DNA of 64,000 nt from Aestuariibius violaceus (GCF_040779325.2 NZ_JBFONT020000003.1:62001-126000); one strand, 5' to 3'. Counted from the stretch's first letter, positions 25,335 through 33,330 are shown. The notes: a model not told the origin generated them from the sequence alone. A program made the numbers and translations.

Positions 25335-25634
25335 TTATTCGAGTACGACCGTCTGACGGAGCGCACCGTCTGTGTCGTAGACGAGCAATCTGTCATCATC
25401 AGTCACGACAAGGAGGCGGTTGCCGGTCAACGTGACCGCTGTGGGCGTGGTGCCGTCGGGCAACGTGAGCGTGTCGGGCAGGGCGAGCGCAGCGGGGGCT
25501 TCGGTCAGGCGGATGACAAGCAGGGTGACGATCGTTATGACGCCTCCGATCATCACAACTGTGAGCGTTGTCACGAGCCGCCGCAGGAAGCGCAGGTTCG
25601 GCGGTTCCGGGCCGTTTTCCGGAGTATCTGACAT
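25335..25634 (-). CDS. Small membrane protein (DUF6476 type)
   Basis: 99-residue protein. After a short N-terminus (MSDTPENGPEPPNLRFLRRL) comes one strong membrane helix (VTTLTVVMIGGVITIVTLLVI, about 21-42), then a small C-terminal domain that resembles a beta-propeller-like strand pair (VTLTGNRLLVVTDDDRLLVYDTDGALRQTV). It matches my memory of the Rhodobacterales family DUF6476. The start codon overlaps the rluD start codon on the other strand by two bases (CATG at 25632-25635), so each gene's leader lies within the other's coding region. Confidence 0.8.
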   Translation of the reverse strand: MSDTPENGPEPPNLRFLRRLVTTLTVVMIGGVITIVTLLVIRLTEAPAALALPDTLTLPDGTTPTAVTLTGNRLLVVTDDDRLLVYDTDGALRQTVVLE

Positions 25635-26652
25635 GGAGCCTGTCACCTTTCGCATCGCTGCCGATCCGCCGTCGCGTCTGGATAAGGCGCTGGCGCGGGA
25701 TGTGCCAGAGGCGGCGGCTTTGAGCCGCTCTCGGATTGTGCGGCTGCTGGAGGACGGCGCCGTGCGGGTGAACGGAGCGGTTGCGCTGGATGCCAAGGCG
25801 CGGGTCGTGGAGGGCGACGCGGTCGAGATCGCCGTTGGTCCGGCGGAGGAGACGCATCTGGCGGCGGAGCCGATCCCGCTGGAGATCGTCTATGAGGACG
25901 ACGATCTGATTGTGGTGAACAAGCCGGCGGGCATGGTCGTGCATCCGGCGCCGGGGACACCGTCGGGAACGCTCGTCAACGCGCTGATGCACCATTGCGG
26001 CGATCATTTGTCGGGCGTGGGCGGCGTGGCGCGGCCCGGGATCGTGCACCGGATCGACAAGGATACGTCCGGCCTGCTGGCCGTGGCCAAGAGCGATCGG
26101 GCGCATCATGGGCTCGCCGCGCAGTTCGAGGCGCATAGCGTAGAGCGTATCTATGAGGCGGTCGTTTATGGCGTGCCCGATCCCGCCGACCCGCGGCTGC
26201 GGGGGGTGCGTGGGGTCAGCGTCGAGCCGGGCGGGGTGATCAAGATCACGACGGGGCTCGCGCGGCACAGGACGGACCGGCAGCGGCAGGCGGTGATCTT
26301 CGAGGGCGGGCGACATGCGGTGACGCGGGTTCGGACGGTCGAGGTGTTTGGCGGGGTGGCGGCCCGAGTGGAATGCCGGTTGGAGACCGGGCGGACGCAT
26401 CAGATCCGGGTGCATCTGGCCCATGCGGGGCATGGGTTGATCGGCGATCCGGTCTATGGCGGGCGGCGGAAGCTGTCGGCTAAGGCAGTGGGAGAGGTGT
26501 CCGCGGAGATTGCGGCCGGCTTCGGACGGCAAGCGTTGCATGCGCGGGTGCTGGGGTTCGTACATCCGGGTAGCGGCGCGGCCTTGCACTTCGAGGCGCC
26601 GCGTCCCGCGGATATGGAGGCCTTGCTGGCGGCGCTGCGTGGCGACGTGTGA
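25633..26652 (+). CDS. rluD: Ribosomal large subunit pseudouridine synthase, RluD family
   Basis: 339-residue RluA-family pseudouridine synthase. An S4 RNA-binding domain covers about residues 12-75 (LSRSRIVRLLEDGAVRVNGAV). The catalytic motif GIVHRIDKDTSGLLAVAKSD, with the essential aspartate, lies near residue 140, and LETGRTHQIRVHLAHAGHGLIGDPVYGG follows. An N-terminal S4 domain plus this length fits RluD, which modifies the helix 69 loop of 23S rRNA. ATG 25633 follows CGGAG. It is separated from rpoH by 164 bases containing a promoter. Confidence 0.9.
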   Translation: MEPVTFRIAADPPSRLDKALARDVPEAAALSRSRIVRLLEDGAVRVNGAVALDAKARVVEGDAVEIAVGPAEETHLAAEPIPLEIVYEDDDLIVVNKPAGMVVHPAPGTPSGTLVNALMHHCGDHLSGVGGVARPGIVHRIDKDTSGLLAVAKSDRAHHGLAAQFEAHSVERIYEAVVYGVPDPADPRLRGVRGVSVEPGGVIKITTGLARHRTDRQRQAVIFEGGRHAVTRVRTVEVFGGVAARVECRLETGRTHQIRVHLAHAGHGLIGDPVYGGRRKLSAKAVGEVSAEIAAGFGRQALHARVLGFVHPGSGAALHFEAPRPADMEALLAALRGDV

Positions 26653-26731
26653 CAGCGCATCCCATGTGCGTGAGAGCACTGAAATGGGTCTGGTGTGCGA
26701 CACTCCGTAGGTGCATATTTTGAACTGAACA

Positions 26732-26778
26732 GGACGGTTTTGTTTAGTCTTGGACTTGAAACCCGACGAAAACCGTCC
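26732..26778. promoter_or_regulatory. Perfect ten-base inverted repeat at the rpoH promoter
   Basis: GGACGGTTTT (26732-26741) and AAAACCGTCC (26769-26778) with 27 bases between. The arms bracket the -35 element and run into the -10 element of the predicted promoter, as an operator would. Confidence 0.5.
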
Positions 26779-26782
26779 ATAT
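26755..26782 (+). promoter_or_regulatory. rpoH: Heat-shock (sigma32-type) promoter of rpoH
   Basis: CTTGAA (26755-26760), 16 bases, CCATAT (26777-26782), about 35 bases before the rpoH start. This fits the sigma32 pattern CTTGAA/CCATnT and suggests that rpoH drives its own transcription, as known in Caulobacter. Confidence 0.65.
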
Positions 26783-26816
26783 AGGTGTTAAAGCCCTTAA
26801 CATGGGGAGGGACATG

Positions 26817-27719
26817 ATGGCGAATTATACGACTTTGCCGGCCCCGTCGCCGGAGCAGGGACTGAACCGGTATCTTCAGGAAATCCGCAAGTTTCCGATG
26901 CTGGAGCCCGAAGAGGAATACATGCTGGCCAAGGCTTGGGTCGAGCAGGAAGATACCGAGGCGGCCCATAAGATGGTGACATCGCATCTGCGGCTCGCGG
27001 CGAAGATCGCCATGGGCTATCGCGGCTATGGTCTGCCTCAGGCAGAGGTGATCTCGGAGGCCAATGTCGGCCTGATGCAGGCGGTGAAGCGCTTCGATCC
27101 GGAGCGTGGGTTCCGGCTGGCCACCTATGCGATGTGGTGGATCCGGGCGGCGATCCAAGAATACATCCTGCGGTCCTGGAGCCTCGTGAAGCTCGGTACG
27201 ACGAGTGCGCAGAAGAAGCTGTTCTTCAACCTCCGCAAGGCCAAGAGCCGGATCGGAGCACTGGAGGATGGCGACCTGCGGCCGGAGAACGTGCAGCGGA
27301 TCGCAAACGATCTGGGCGTGACCGAGGACGAAGTGATCTCGATGAACCGGCGGCTGTCCGGCGGCGACGCGTCGCTCAACGCGATGGTCGGGACCGAGGG
27401 GGATTCCGCCACCCAGTGGCAGGATTGGCTCGAGGATGAGGATGCGGATCAGGCGACGGATTATGCCGAGCGCGATGAGCTTGAGGCGCGGCGGGAGCTG
27501 CTCTCCGAAGCGATGGACGTGCTGAATGACCGCGAGAAGGACATCCTGATGCAACGGCGGCTGTCGGAAGAGACCGTGACACTCGAGGAGCTTTCCGGGC
27601 AGTACGACGTCAGCCGCGAGCGGATCCGCCAGATCGAGGTGCGGGCCTTCGAGAAGCTGCAGAAGCGGATGCGGGAACTGGCCTCCGAGAAGGGGATGCT
27701 GGCTCCGGCTCCGGCGTAA
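26817..27719 (+). CDS. rpoH: RNA polymerase sigma factor RpoH (sigma-32)
   Basis: About 300-residue heat-shock sigma factor. Region 2 has AAKIAMGYRGYGLPQAEVISEANVGLMQAVKRFDPERGFRLATYAMWWIRAAIQEYILRSWS, region 2.4 is typical, and the RpoH box QKKLFFNLRKAKSRI lies near residue 130. Region 4 is VTLEELSGQYDVSRERIRQIEVRAFEKLQKRMR. There are two adjacent ATG codons (26814 and 26817); the GGAGG at 26806-26810 gives better spacing to the second. It directs genes for chaperones and proteases after heat or oxidative stress. A sigma32-type promoter lies upstream. Confidence 0.96.
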   Translation: MANYTTLPAPSPEQGLNRYLQEIRKFPMLEPEEEYMLAKAWVEQEDTEAAHKMVTSHLRLAAKIAMGYRGYGLPQAEVISEANVGLMQAVKRFDPERGFRLATYAMWWIRAAIQEYILRSWSLVKLGTTSAQKKLFFNLRKAKSRIGALEDGDLRPENVQRIANDLGVTEDEVISMNRRLSGGDASLNAMVGTEGDSATQWQDWLEDEDADQATDYAERDELEARRELLSEAMDVLNDREKDILMQRRLSEETVTLEELSGQYDVSRERIRQIEVRAFEKLQKRMRELASEKGMLAPAPA

Positions 27720-27742
27720 GATCGGCGGCGGGAGGGCGCCTG

Positions 27743-27757
27743 CGTGCCTTCGGCACG
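27743..27757 (+). terminator. Hairpin after rpoH
   Basis: CGTGCC-TTC-GGCACG, with further outer pairing of GGGCG and CGCCC sequences around it, 23 bases after the rpoH stop. There is no clear T run. Confidence 0.4.
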
Positions 27758-27830
27758 ACACCCGCCCGCCCAGCCGCGCTTTCTGCGCCCGGCGGTTCGG
27801 CGTTGCGATTGGGGCGGCAGCCGCAGGACG

Positions 27831-27857
27831 TGATTGTTTTTGGCCAGATGAAGGTCA
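27831..27857 (+). repeat. Dispersed intergenic repeat, copy 4 (short)
   Basis: TTTTTGGCCAGATGAAG preceded by TGATTG; it keeps only the right half of the consensus. It lies between rpoH and the marR-type gene. Confidence 0.6.
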
Positions 27858-28307
27858 GGTTTGACTGAGCGCGGCGAGGCCGTCCTTCAGCGTATCGAGA
27901 TCGGTTTCACGCAGTTCGGCATCAAGCGCGTTGTGTTCGGAGCGCCAGATGGGCAGGGCGTCGAAGAGCAGCGCCTTGCCCTCTTCCGTTAGTGACACGA
28001 GGCGGCCGCGACGGTCGTTGGGATCGACCTGGAGCGTGATGAGGCCGCGGCGGTCGAGCGGTTTCAGAGCCGCGGTGAGCGTCGTGCGGTCCATCGCCAG
28101 GAAATCTGCGAGCGGGGCAAGGCGCGCGGGCTCCGGGCGGTTCATTGCCATCAGGAGCGAGAACTGGCCGTTGGTCAGGCCGAATGGGCGCAACGCTTCG
28201 TCGAAACGGCGGGCGAGCGCCCGTGCGGCGCGCTGGGTGCGGAAGCAGAGGCAGCGGTCGCGAACCTCGATCGTGTGCTCGTGGCGGAGCTTTGCTTCCT
28301 CGGTCAT
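27855..28307 (-). CDS. MarR family transcriptional regulator
   Basis: 150-residue winged-helix regulator. CLCFRTQRAARALARRFDEALRPFGLTNGQFSLLMAMNRPEPARLAPLADFLAMDRTTLTAALKPLDRRGLI covers the MarR dimer helices and helix-turn-helix, and DPNDRRGRLVSLTEEGKAL is the typical wing with the DxRxR motif. The cysteines near residue 20 (CLC) could sense oxidants, but this is a guess. The gene is divergent from the DUF1428 gene, and a perfect palindrome TTGATATCAA lies between them, so it probably controls both itself and that gene. Confidence 0.9.
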   Translation of the reverse strand: MTEEAKLRHEHTIEVRDRCLCFRTQRAARALARRFDEALRPFGLTNGQFSLLMAMNRPEPARLAPLADFLAMDRTTLTAALKPLDRRGLITLQVDPNDRRGRLVSLTEEGKALLFDALPIWRSEHNALDAELRETDLDTLKDGLAALSQT

Positions 28308-28316
28308 GCAAATAGA

Positions 28317-28326
28317 TTGATATCAA
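28317..28326. promoter_or_regulatory. Likely MarR operator
   Basis: TTGATATCAA, a perfect ten-base palindrome in the 64-base gap between the divergent marR-type and DUF1428 genes. This is the usual place for such an operator. Confidence 0.55.
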
Positions 28327-28371
28327 CTCGAATCCATGTCAAGCTGGCCGCACATCATGGAGGGTTCAGAT

Positions 28372-28743
28372 GTGGCTTATGTAAGTGGATTTCTTTGTGC
28401 TGTTCCGACTGCGCGCAAGCAGGACTACCTCGATTTCGCGACTCGCTCCTGGCCGTTGTTCGAAAGCTCCGGGGCGCTCGATATGTGGGAGTGCTGGGGC
28501 GATGACGTGCCGGATGGGGAGGTGACGTCATTTCCGATGGCGGTGAAGAAGGCAGATGACGAGACGGTCGTGTTCAGCTGGATCGTGTGGCCGGACAAGG
28601 CGACGGCCGATACGGCCTATGCTTCGATGCAGTCCGATCCGAAATGGCAGGAGATGGGCGAGATGCCGATGGACGGCAAGCGGATGATCTGGGGGAATTT
28701 TACACCGCTTGCGCAATTCTCGGCCAAGGCCAAGGCGGCTTGA
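28372..28743 (+). CDS. DUF1428 family protein
   Basis: 123-residue protein of the DUF1428 (YbaA-like) family, dimeric alpha-beta-barrel fold. AYVSGFLCAVPTARKQDYLDFATRSWPLFESSGAL at the start and VFSWIVWPDKATADTAYASMQSDPKWQEM in the second half match the family, as does the final GKRMIWGNFTPL. The GTG at 28372 is chosen because GGAGGG lies seven bases upstream and the homology starts there; ATG codons at 28336 and 28357 would add unlike residues. The function of the family is unknown. Divergent MarR control is likely. Confidence 0.88.
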   Translation: MAYVSGFLCAVPTARKQDYLDFATRSWPLFESSGALDMWECWGDDVPDGEVTSFPMAVKKADDETVVFSWIVWPDKATADTAYASMQSDPKWQEMGEMPMDGKRMIWGNFTPLAQFSAKAKAA

Positions 28744-28746
28744 GGG

Positions 28747-28770
28747 GGCGGGGCCTTCGGAGGCCCCGCC
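28747..28770. terminator. Shared hairpin between convergent genes
   Basis: GGCGGGGCCT (28747-28756) and AGGCCCCGCC (28761-28770), a perfect ten-base stem with a TCGG loop. It lies between the DUF1428 gene and the convergent phosphoesterase gene and can serve both, although T runs are weak. Confidence 0.65.
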
Positions 28771-28777
28771 GTTCGTT

Positions 28778-30742
28778 TCAGCTGTCGTCTTCGTTTTCGA
28801 AGAGAGCGGCCTGCCAGTTCTGATCGGGGATGTCCTCCACAATTTCAAAAGTGTAGCCCCGCGAGAATTCCCGCCCGTAGCGGTCGGTTGTCGAGACCGT
28901 CATCCGGTGCACGCCGACGACCAAGTCGGTGGGCAGATCGACGCGCCAGAGATGCTTGGAATTGTCGGTGAGCATCCAGCGCTGGAGGGGCCCCGCGACG
29001 CCGATCCATTCGGTGCCCTGCCAGGTGCGGTAGCCCGCCGTGTCGTCACCGCCCGAATTCGAGCGGATCGTCATGTCGGACTGCGTGGATTGGCGGGCCA
29101 GCGCCAGCGGGTCGGCGAACTCGGGGCCTTTGTTCTTGGCTTCGCCTTCTCCGGGCTGGGTGAGGGTGCCAGCCATGCCCTCGCCTTCGTTGATGGAGAC
29201 CTGGACAGTCGATTCTTGCGAGCCGTTCCAGACGTTTACCGCGACCCAGGTGCCGTCCTCCAGATCGGCCTGGGTGAGCATGTACATGTCGCCCAGATCG
29301 TTGATCGTCACCGGTGGGATCACGTCGGACGGGGTGCCGTAGAGGTCGGAATAGGCCAGCAATTGTTCGGCCCAGTCGCGGAAGCGGGGGGTATTGAAGC
29401 TGGCGTGGAGCTGCTCGTCCTCCTCCCGGCCGAAGGCTTGGTAGGTGTCGACGTAGTCGGAGCCATCGAATTCCAGACTGAAGAAGCCGCGCGGGGAGCC
29501 GAGGCGCTGGGTGCCATGGGGCACGCCGTCATCGCCGCGGTCGCCAGCCCACCAGCTGCCCGAGACAGCGCCGGTGACGATCTGATGAAAAGGGGCGCCG
29601 TCGACGCCGGTGTTCTCTTCCCAGCCCTCGTAATCCACGCCTTCAAGGATGTTCTCGGTCGTGTGGGTGTGGCCCGCCAGTGTCAGAACCGGACGATCGC
29701 CAAGGATTTCAGCGAGTTCGGCGAAGTTGTCGGTCTGGTGCTTGGCGGCGGTGTTGTCGGTGAAGGTCTGGAACGGGATGTGGGCCGACATCACGATCAG
29801 CTTGTCTTCGGGCACGTTGGCGAGGTTGTTGGCGAGCCAGTCGACCTGCCGGTCGGTGACGACGCCGTTATAGGTCGTGCTTGCTGCCGGGTCGCAGAAG
29901 GCGTGGACCTGGCTGTCGGTTTCGTCCGCGTTACAGGGGTAGCGGACATTGTCGAGCACGATGAAATGGACGTTGCCGATATCCATCGAGTAGTATTCCG
30001 GGCCCCATTCGCGGCGGAAGGTGTCCATGGAATGGTCGTCGGTTTCGGCGTCGAAATCGAGGTCGTGGTTGCCGGCGACGAAGTATTGCGGGACGCCGCC
30101 GGTGGCCACGATCTCCTTGAAACGGGGATAGAGCGACAGGTCATCGCCCATCACGTCGCCCTGGAAGATCAGCATCTGGACCGAGGAAAGATCCCGGTTT
30201 TGCAACATGTTACCGACCGTTTCGCGGACATAGCCGATTTCCCGATTGGAATAGGGCTGGGCGTCGCCGAAGGCGAGAACCTCGAAGGTGTCGCTGGCGT
30301 CGGGGTCTTCGATCAGGGGGAAATTGATCTGACCGGGCAGGGGGCCGGTGGGGTCGATCCCGCCGAAGCGCAGGGGCGGGGAGCCGTCCTCCTTATGGAT
30401 ATAGGCGAATTGCGGGACCATCATCCGATCCACCGGTGTGATGTGGCCCCGGGGCTTGGTGATGAAGAGGTTCATGTCGCCATAGGCGGGCAGTTCGTAG
30501 GTGCCATCAGGCCCGGTCAGGACGACCTCGCGGCCGTTGGAGACCTGGACGCCTTCGAGCCCCTGTTCACCCGCGTCGAGCTGGCTGTTGCGGTTGGTAT
30601 CAAGAAAGACGGTGCCGCGGGCGGTGCCGTCATTTGCCGGATCGCCGATCGTCTGGACCTGGCCTATGTAACTGGTATCTTTCGCAAAAGCGGGCAGCGC
30701 GGCAAGCGCCGTGCCGAGCAGTAGCAGGGAACGCGTGAGCAT
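28778..30742 (-). CDS. Secreted calcineurin-like metallophosphoesterase
   Basis: 654-residue protein with a Sec signal peptide (MLTRSLLLLGTALAALPAFA). Residues about 40-110 look like a SdrD-B/carboxypeptidase-regulatory type beta domain (GTVFLDTNRNSQLDAGEQGLEGVQVSNG...LTGPDGTYELP). The metallophosphoesterase core follows with VLAFGDAQPY, LIFQGDVMGDDLSLYP, YFVAGNHDLDF and LTLAGHTHTTEN, which contain the metal ligands. A C-terminal beta domain starts near residue 520. Substrates may be phosphoesters or nucleotides outside the cell. GAGG precedes the ATG. Three GTCAG direct repeats lie upstream at 30773-30798. Confidence 0.9.
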   Translation of the reverse strand: MLTRSLLLLGTALAALPAFAKDTSYIGQVQTIGDPANDGTARGTVFLDTNRNSQLDAGEQGLEGVQVSNGREVVLTGPDGTYELPAYGDMNLFITKPRGHITPVDRMMVPQFAYIHKEDGSPPLRFGGIDPTGPLPGQINFPLIEDPDASDTFEVLAFGDAQPYSNREIGYVRETVGNMLQNRDLSSVQMLIFQGDVMGDDLSLYPRFKEIVATGGVPQYFVAGNHDLDFDAETDDHSMDTFRREWGPEYYSMDIGNVHFIVLDNVRYPCNADETDSQVHAFCDPAASTTYNGVVTDRQVDWLANNLANVPEDKLIVMSAHIPFQTFTDNTAAKHQTDNFAELAEILGDRPVLTLAGHTHTTENILEGVDYEGWEENTGVDGAPFHQIVTGAVSGSWWAGDRGDDGVPHGTQRLGSPRGFFSLEFDGSDYVDTYQAFGREEDEQLHASFNTPRFRDWAEQLLAYSDLYGTPSDVIPPVTINDLGDMYMLTQADLEDGTWVAVNVWNGSQESTVQVSINEGEGMAGTLTQPGEGEAKNKGPEFADPLALARQSTQSDMTIRSNSGGDDTAGYRTWQGTEWIGVAGPLQRWMLTDNSKHLWRVDLPTDLVVGVHRMTVSTTDRYGREFSRGYTFEIVEDIPDQNWQAALFENEDDS

Positions 30743-30850
30743 GAGAGCCTCTTCCGTAAGGTGGTGTGGACCGTCAGACTGTCAGGGGATCATGTCAGTG
30801 AGGCGGACCTAACGTAAAGGTTGAGCGACAGTTTTATGACGGAGGGCGGG

Positions 30851-31822
30851 ATGGAGTCTGTGAGATGGGGGATCCTGGGGGCGGCAAAGTTTGCGTTGAC
30901 GGATATGGCCCCCGCGATCCATGCGGCGCGCGGGGCGGAACTGGTGGCGCTGGCGACCTCCTCTCCTGAAAAAGCGGCGCCGTTTCAGGCGTTTGCGCCG
31001 GGGGTGCGGGTCGTGGGCTATGACGCGCTGCTGGCTGACCCGGAGGTCGATGCGGTCTATATTCCGCTGCCGAACCACCTGCATGTGGACTGGACGCTGA
31101 AGGCCTTGGCGGCCGGAAAGCACGTGCTGTGCGAGAAGCCTTTGGCGATGGAGGCCGGGGATTTCGACCGGGTCATTGCGGCGCGGAACAAGGCCGGGCG
31201 GCTGGCGGCGGAGGCCTATATGATCCTCCACCACCCGCAGTGGCAGCACATCAGAAACCTGATTGAAGACAAGGCGATAGGGCGGCTGCGCCACGTGCAG
31301 GCGCTGTTCGCCTACAACAATGCCAGCGACACCGGGAACATCCGGAACGATGCCGCGAAGGGGGGCGGGGGGATCCCGGATATTGGGGTCTATATCTATG
31401 GATCCACCAGATTTGCCACGGGGCAGGAGCCGGAGGAGATCGTCAGCGCCCGGATCGAGTGGGAGAACGGGGTGGATGTGGTCGCCAATGTTTCAGCGCA
31501 ATTTCAAGGCTTTACGGCGCAATGGCTAACGTCGATGCGGATGCATCGGCATCAGGAGATGACGTTCCTTGGCGAGGACGGCGTCATCCGGCTGAACGCG
31601 CCGTTCCGGCCGCTGACCTTTACCGAGCCAAAGGTCGAGCTGCGCCGAGGTGACGCGTTCGAGGTCTGGCGGTATCCGGCGATCAACCAGTACGTCCGGC
31701 AGGTCGAGGCCTTCTGCCGGTCGGTTCGCGAGGGCACGGACTATCCCTGCCCGCTGGAATTTTCGAAAGGGACGCAGGTGGTGATCGACCGGGTCTTCGA
31801 AAAGGCGCGGGAGACGGGGTAG
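30851..31822 (+). CDS. Gfo/Idh/MocA family oxidoreductase
   Basis: 323-residue NAD(P)-dependent sugar or polyol dehydrogenase-like protein. The Rossmann start is VRWGILGAAKFALTDMAPAIHAARGAELVALATSS, then VDAVYIPLPNHLHVDWTLKALAAGKHVLCEKPLA, where EKP carries the catalytic-site lysine. GGGGIPDIGVYIY near residue 175 is the second conserved motif. The ATG at 30851 follows GGAGGG; earlier in-frame codons at 30821 and 30836 have no such site. The substrate is unknown. It stands alone between the divergent phosphoesterase and a 545-base gap. Confidence 0.9.
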   Translation: MESVRWGILGAAKFALTDMAPAIHAARGAELVALATSSPEKAAPFQAFAPGVRVVGYDALLADPEVDAVYIPLPNHLHVDWTLKALAAGKHVLCEKPLAMEAGDFDRVIAARNKAGRLAAEAYMILHHPQWQHIRNLIEDKAIGRLRHVQALFAYNNASDTGNIRNDAAKGGGGIPDIGVYIYGSTRFATGQEPEEIVSARIEWENGVDVVANVSAQFQGFTAQWLTSMRMHRHQEMTFLGEDGVIRLNAPFRPLTFTEPKVELRRGDAFEVWRYPAINQYVRQVEAFCRSVREGTDYPCPLEFSKGTQVVIDRVFEKARETG

Positions 31823-32367
31823 GGCGGACTGGTTTACGAGGTCTGAGCCATGCGCGCGATGGGTGTTGCGGAGACATATTAGGTAAGCAATATCAGGTGC
31901 TTGCGAGATAGTTTGTGTGTCCAAGCGAAACCAGTCGCGGAGGAGCAGGACCGCCCTGCAGCGGATGAGATCGGCGACTTTCGGGAAGACCGGCCCGTCG
32001 GCCTTCCGTCATCTTTCCGTCGGACAGGGGCCACGGGATTCGAATTTGCCAAATCGATGAATATCAGGGGCTTGGCGGGTGTCGCCGGGGAGCCCCGCCC
32101 GCCGATCCATAGGCGGCCGCCTATTGGTCGGGGCGACGTATTCGCGACGGACGATGGGATGCGGCTGTCGGGGGATGGCAGGAATTCCGCTTATGCGAGA
32201 GTTTTCCGTTGGGTCAAGCGCACGAATCTGTTATCCGGCCCGGACCGAAACTCGGAATGGAGGCTGCACGTATGGAAGGACATCTTATCAGGTAAGGCCT
32301 TAGCGCCCCCGCAGCACTCTATCTGCCGCCCGACCTCGCGGCAATTTCCATCCCGAGAGGACATCCA
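31823..32367 (+). other. Gene-free 545-base stretch with a perfect 16-base palindrome
   Basis: Open frames here have poor codon use and no ribosome sites, so no gene is called. A perfect palindrome ATAGGCGGCCGCCTAT lies at 32109-32124. Nothing resembling a tRNA or a terminator is seen. Confidence 0.6.
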
Positions 32368-32670
32368 ATGCATCCCCCGTTTTTTGCGGTCGACCACCGG
32401 GTCGAGACTGCCCATTTGCCGCCGCATGAGCGGCATGTCACCCGGCGCAGTGCGCCTGAACGATTGGTCATCCATCCGATTGGCCCAACGTCCGGCTATT
32501 ATGTCGTCGGGACGCTGTCGGGGCCGACCTTTTCCCATGTGGCGCGGACCGAGCCCGATCCGACTTCTGATCCGCGCTATGTGGCGGAGCCGGGCGGCGG
32601 CGGCCTGTTCCGGCGGCTGTTCGACGCCTTCGGCCCGGGCCGCGGCCCGACCCGCGCCGCCCCCAGATAA
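32368..32670 (+). CDS. Small hypothetical protein
   Basis: 100-residue protein rich in P, H, G and R, with no membrane segment or known motif; the middle has IGPTSGYYVVGTLSGPTFSHV and the end GGGGLFRRLFDAFGPGRGP. Support for a real gene is the GAGAGGA site five bases before the ATG, high-GC third positions, and a perfect hairpin directly after the stop (32675-32696). The function is unknown. It is separated by 82 bases from the ArsC-like gene and could be transcribed with it. Confidence 0.6.
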   Translation: MHPPFFAVDHRVETAHLPPHERHVTRRSAPERLVIHPIGPTSGYYVVGTLSGPTFSHVARTEPDPTSDPRYVAEPGGGGLFRRLFDAFGPGRGPTRAAPR

Positions 32671-32674
32671 GGCG

Positions 32675-32696
32675 CGCCGCCCGGTTTCGGGCGGCG
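32675..32696 (+). terminator. Hairpin after the small hypothetical gene
   Basis: CGCCGCCCG (32675-32683), loop GTTT, CGGGCGGCG (32688-32696). Perfect nine-base stem starting five bases after the stop, with no T run. Confidence 0.5.
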
Positions 32697-32752
32697 TGAT
32701 CCGGCCTGCATTAACCTTGAGTTAAGCCAGTCGGCCTTACCATGAGACGGCG

Positions 32753-33307
32753 ATGGATGACCTCAGAACGATACTCATTCTCGGCACCGGCAATTCGGCC
32801 CGGTCCCTGATGGCTGAGGCGATCCTGAACCGCGACGGGGCAGGGCGGGTCCGGGCGTTTTCGGCCGGGTCGCATCCGGCGGGCGCCCCGCATCCCTCGG
32901 CGATCCGTCTTCTGAAGCGGAAGAGGCATGACACCTCTGCCCTGTGGCCGAAAGGCGGGACGGCTTTCGCGGGCGCCGGGGCGCCGCCCGTCGATTTCGT
33001 CATCACCGTCTGTGATCGCATGGAGGGGGAGGTTTGCCCGGCTTGGCCGGGGCAGCCGATCCGCGCCCATTGGGGGATGCCCGATCCCGTCACCGCCACC
33101 GGCACGCTGTCGGAGCGGCATCTGGCGTTCTGGAACGCCTACCGCACGCTGGAGCTGCGGGTGACGGCCTTCCTGGGTCTGCCGCTCGACCGGCTTGACC
33201 GGCACTGGCTGCAGGCCGAGGTCGACCGGATCGGGCTGCTCGAGGTGCCGGGCACCTTGCCCGCCGCCCCGCGACAGGAGGAACCGGTCCTGCCCCCGCC
33301 CGGTTGA
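32753..33307 (+). CDS. LMW phosphatase / arsenate reductase ArsC-like protein lacking the catalytic cysteine
   Basis: 184-residue protein of the low-molecular-weight tyrosine phosphatase fold, closest to thioredoxin-coupled ArsC. The P-loop should read C-T-G-N-S-A-R-S; here it is GTGNSARS (residues 11-18), with glycine (codon GGC) where the nucleophilic cysteine belongs. The rest of ArsC is kept: DFVITVCDRMEGEVCPAWPG with Cys87 and Cys95, and HWGMPDPV with the general acid Asp111. Residues after about 155 form a proline-rich tail. Without the nucleophile neither phosphatase nor reductase chemistry should work, so a binding or regulatory role is possible. It lies 23 bases before mscS. Confidence 0.85.
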   Translation: MDDLRTILILGTGNSARSLMAEAILNRDGAGRVRAFSAGSHPAGAPHPSAIRLLKRKRHDTSALWPKGGTAFAGAGAPPVDFVITVCDRMEGEVCPAWPGQPIRAHWGMPDPVTATGTLSERHLAFWNAYRTLELRVTAFLGLPLDRLDRHWLQAEVDRIGLLEVPGTLPAAPRQEEPVLPPPG

Positions 33308-33330
33308 CCCCGAAAGGAGGGGCCGCCGCG

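Noticed and set aside
28709..30724. Long open frame (over 650 codons) opposite the phosphoesterase gene
   Set aside because: Antisense shadow; the reverse-strand gene has a signal peptide and full catalytic motifs.
31901..32725. 274-codon frame in the gap after the Gfo/Idh/MocA gene
   Set aside because: It has no ribosome site and runs across the small gene at 32368 and the hairpin at 32675 in another frame.
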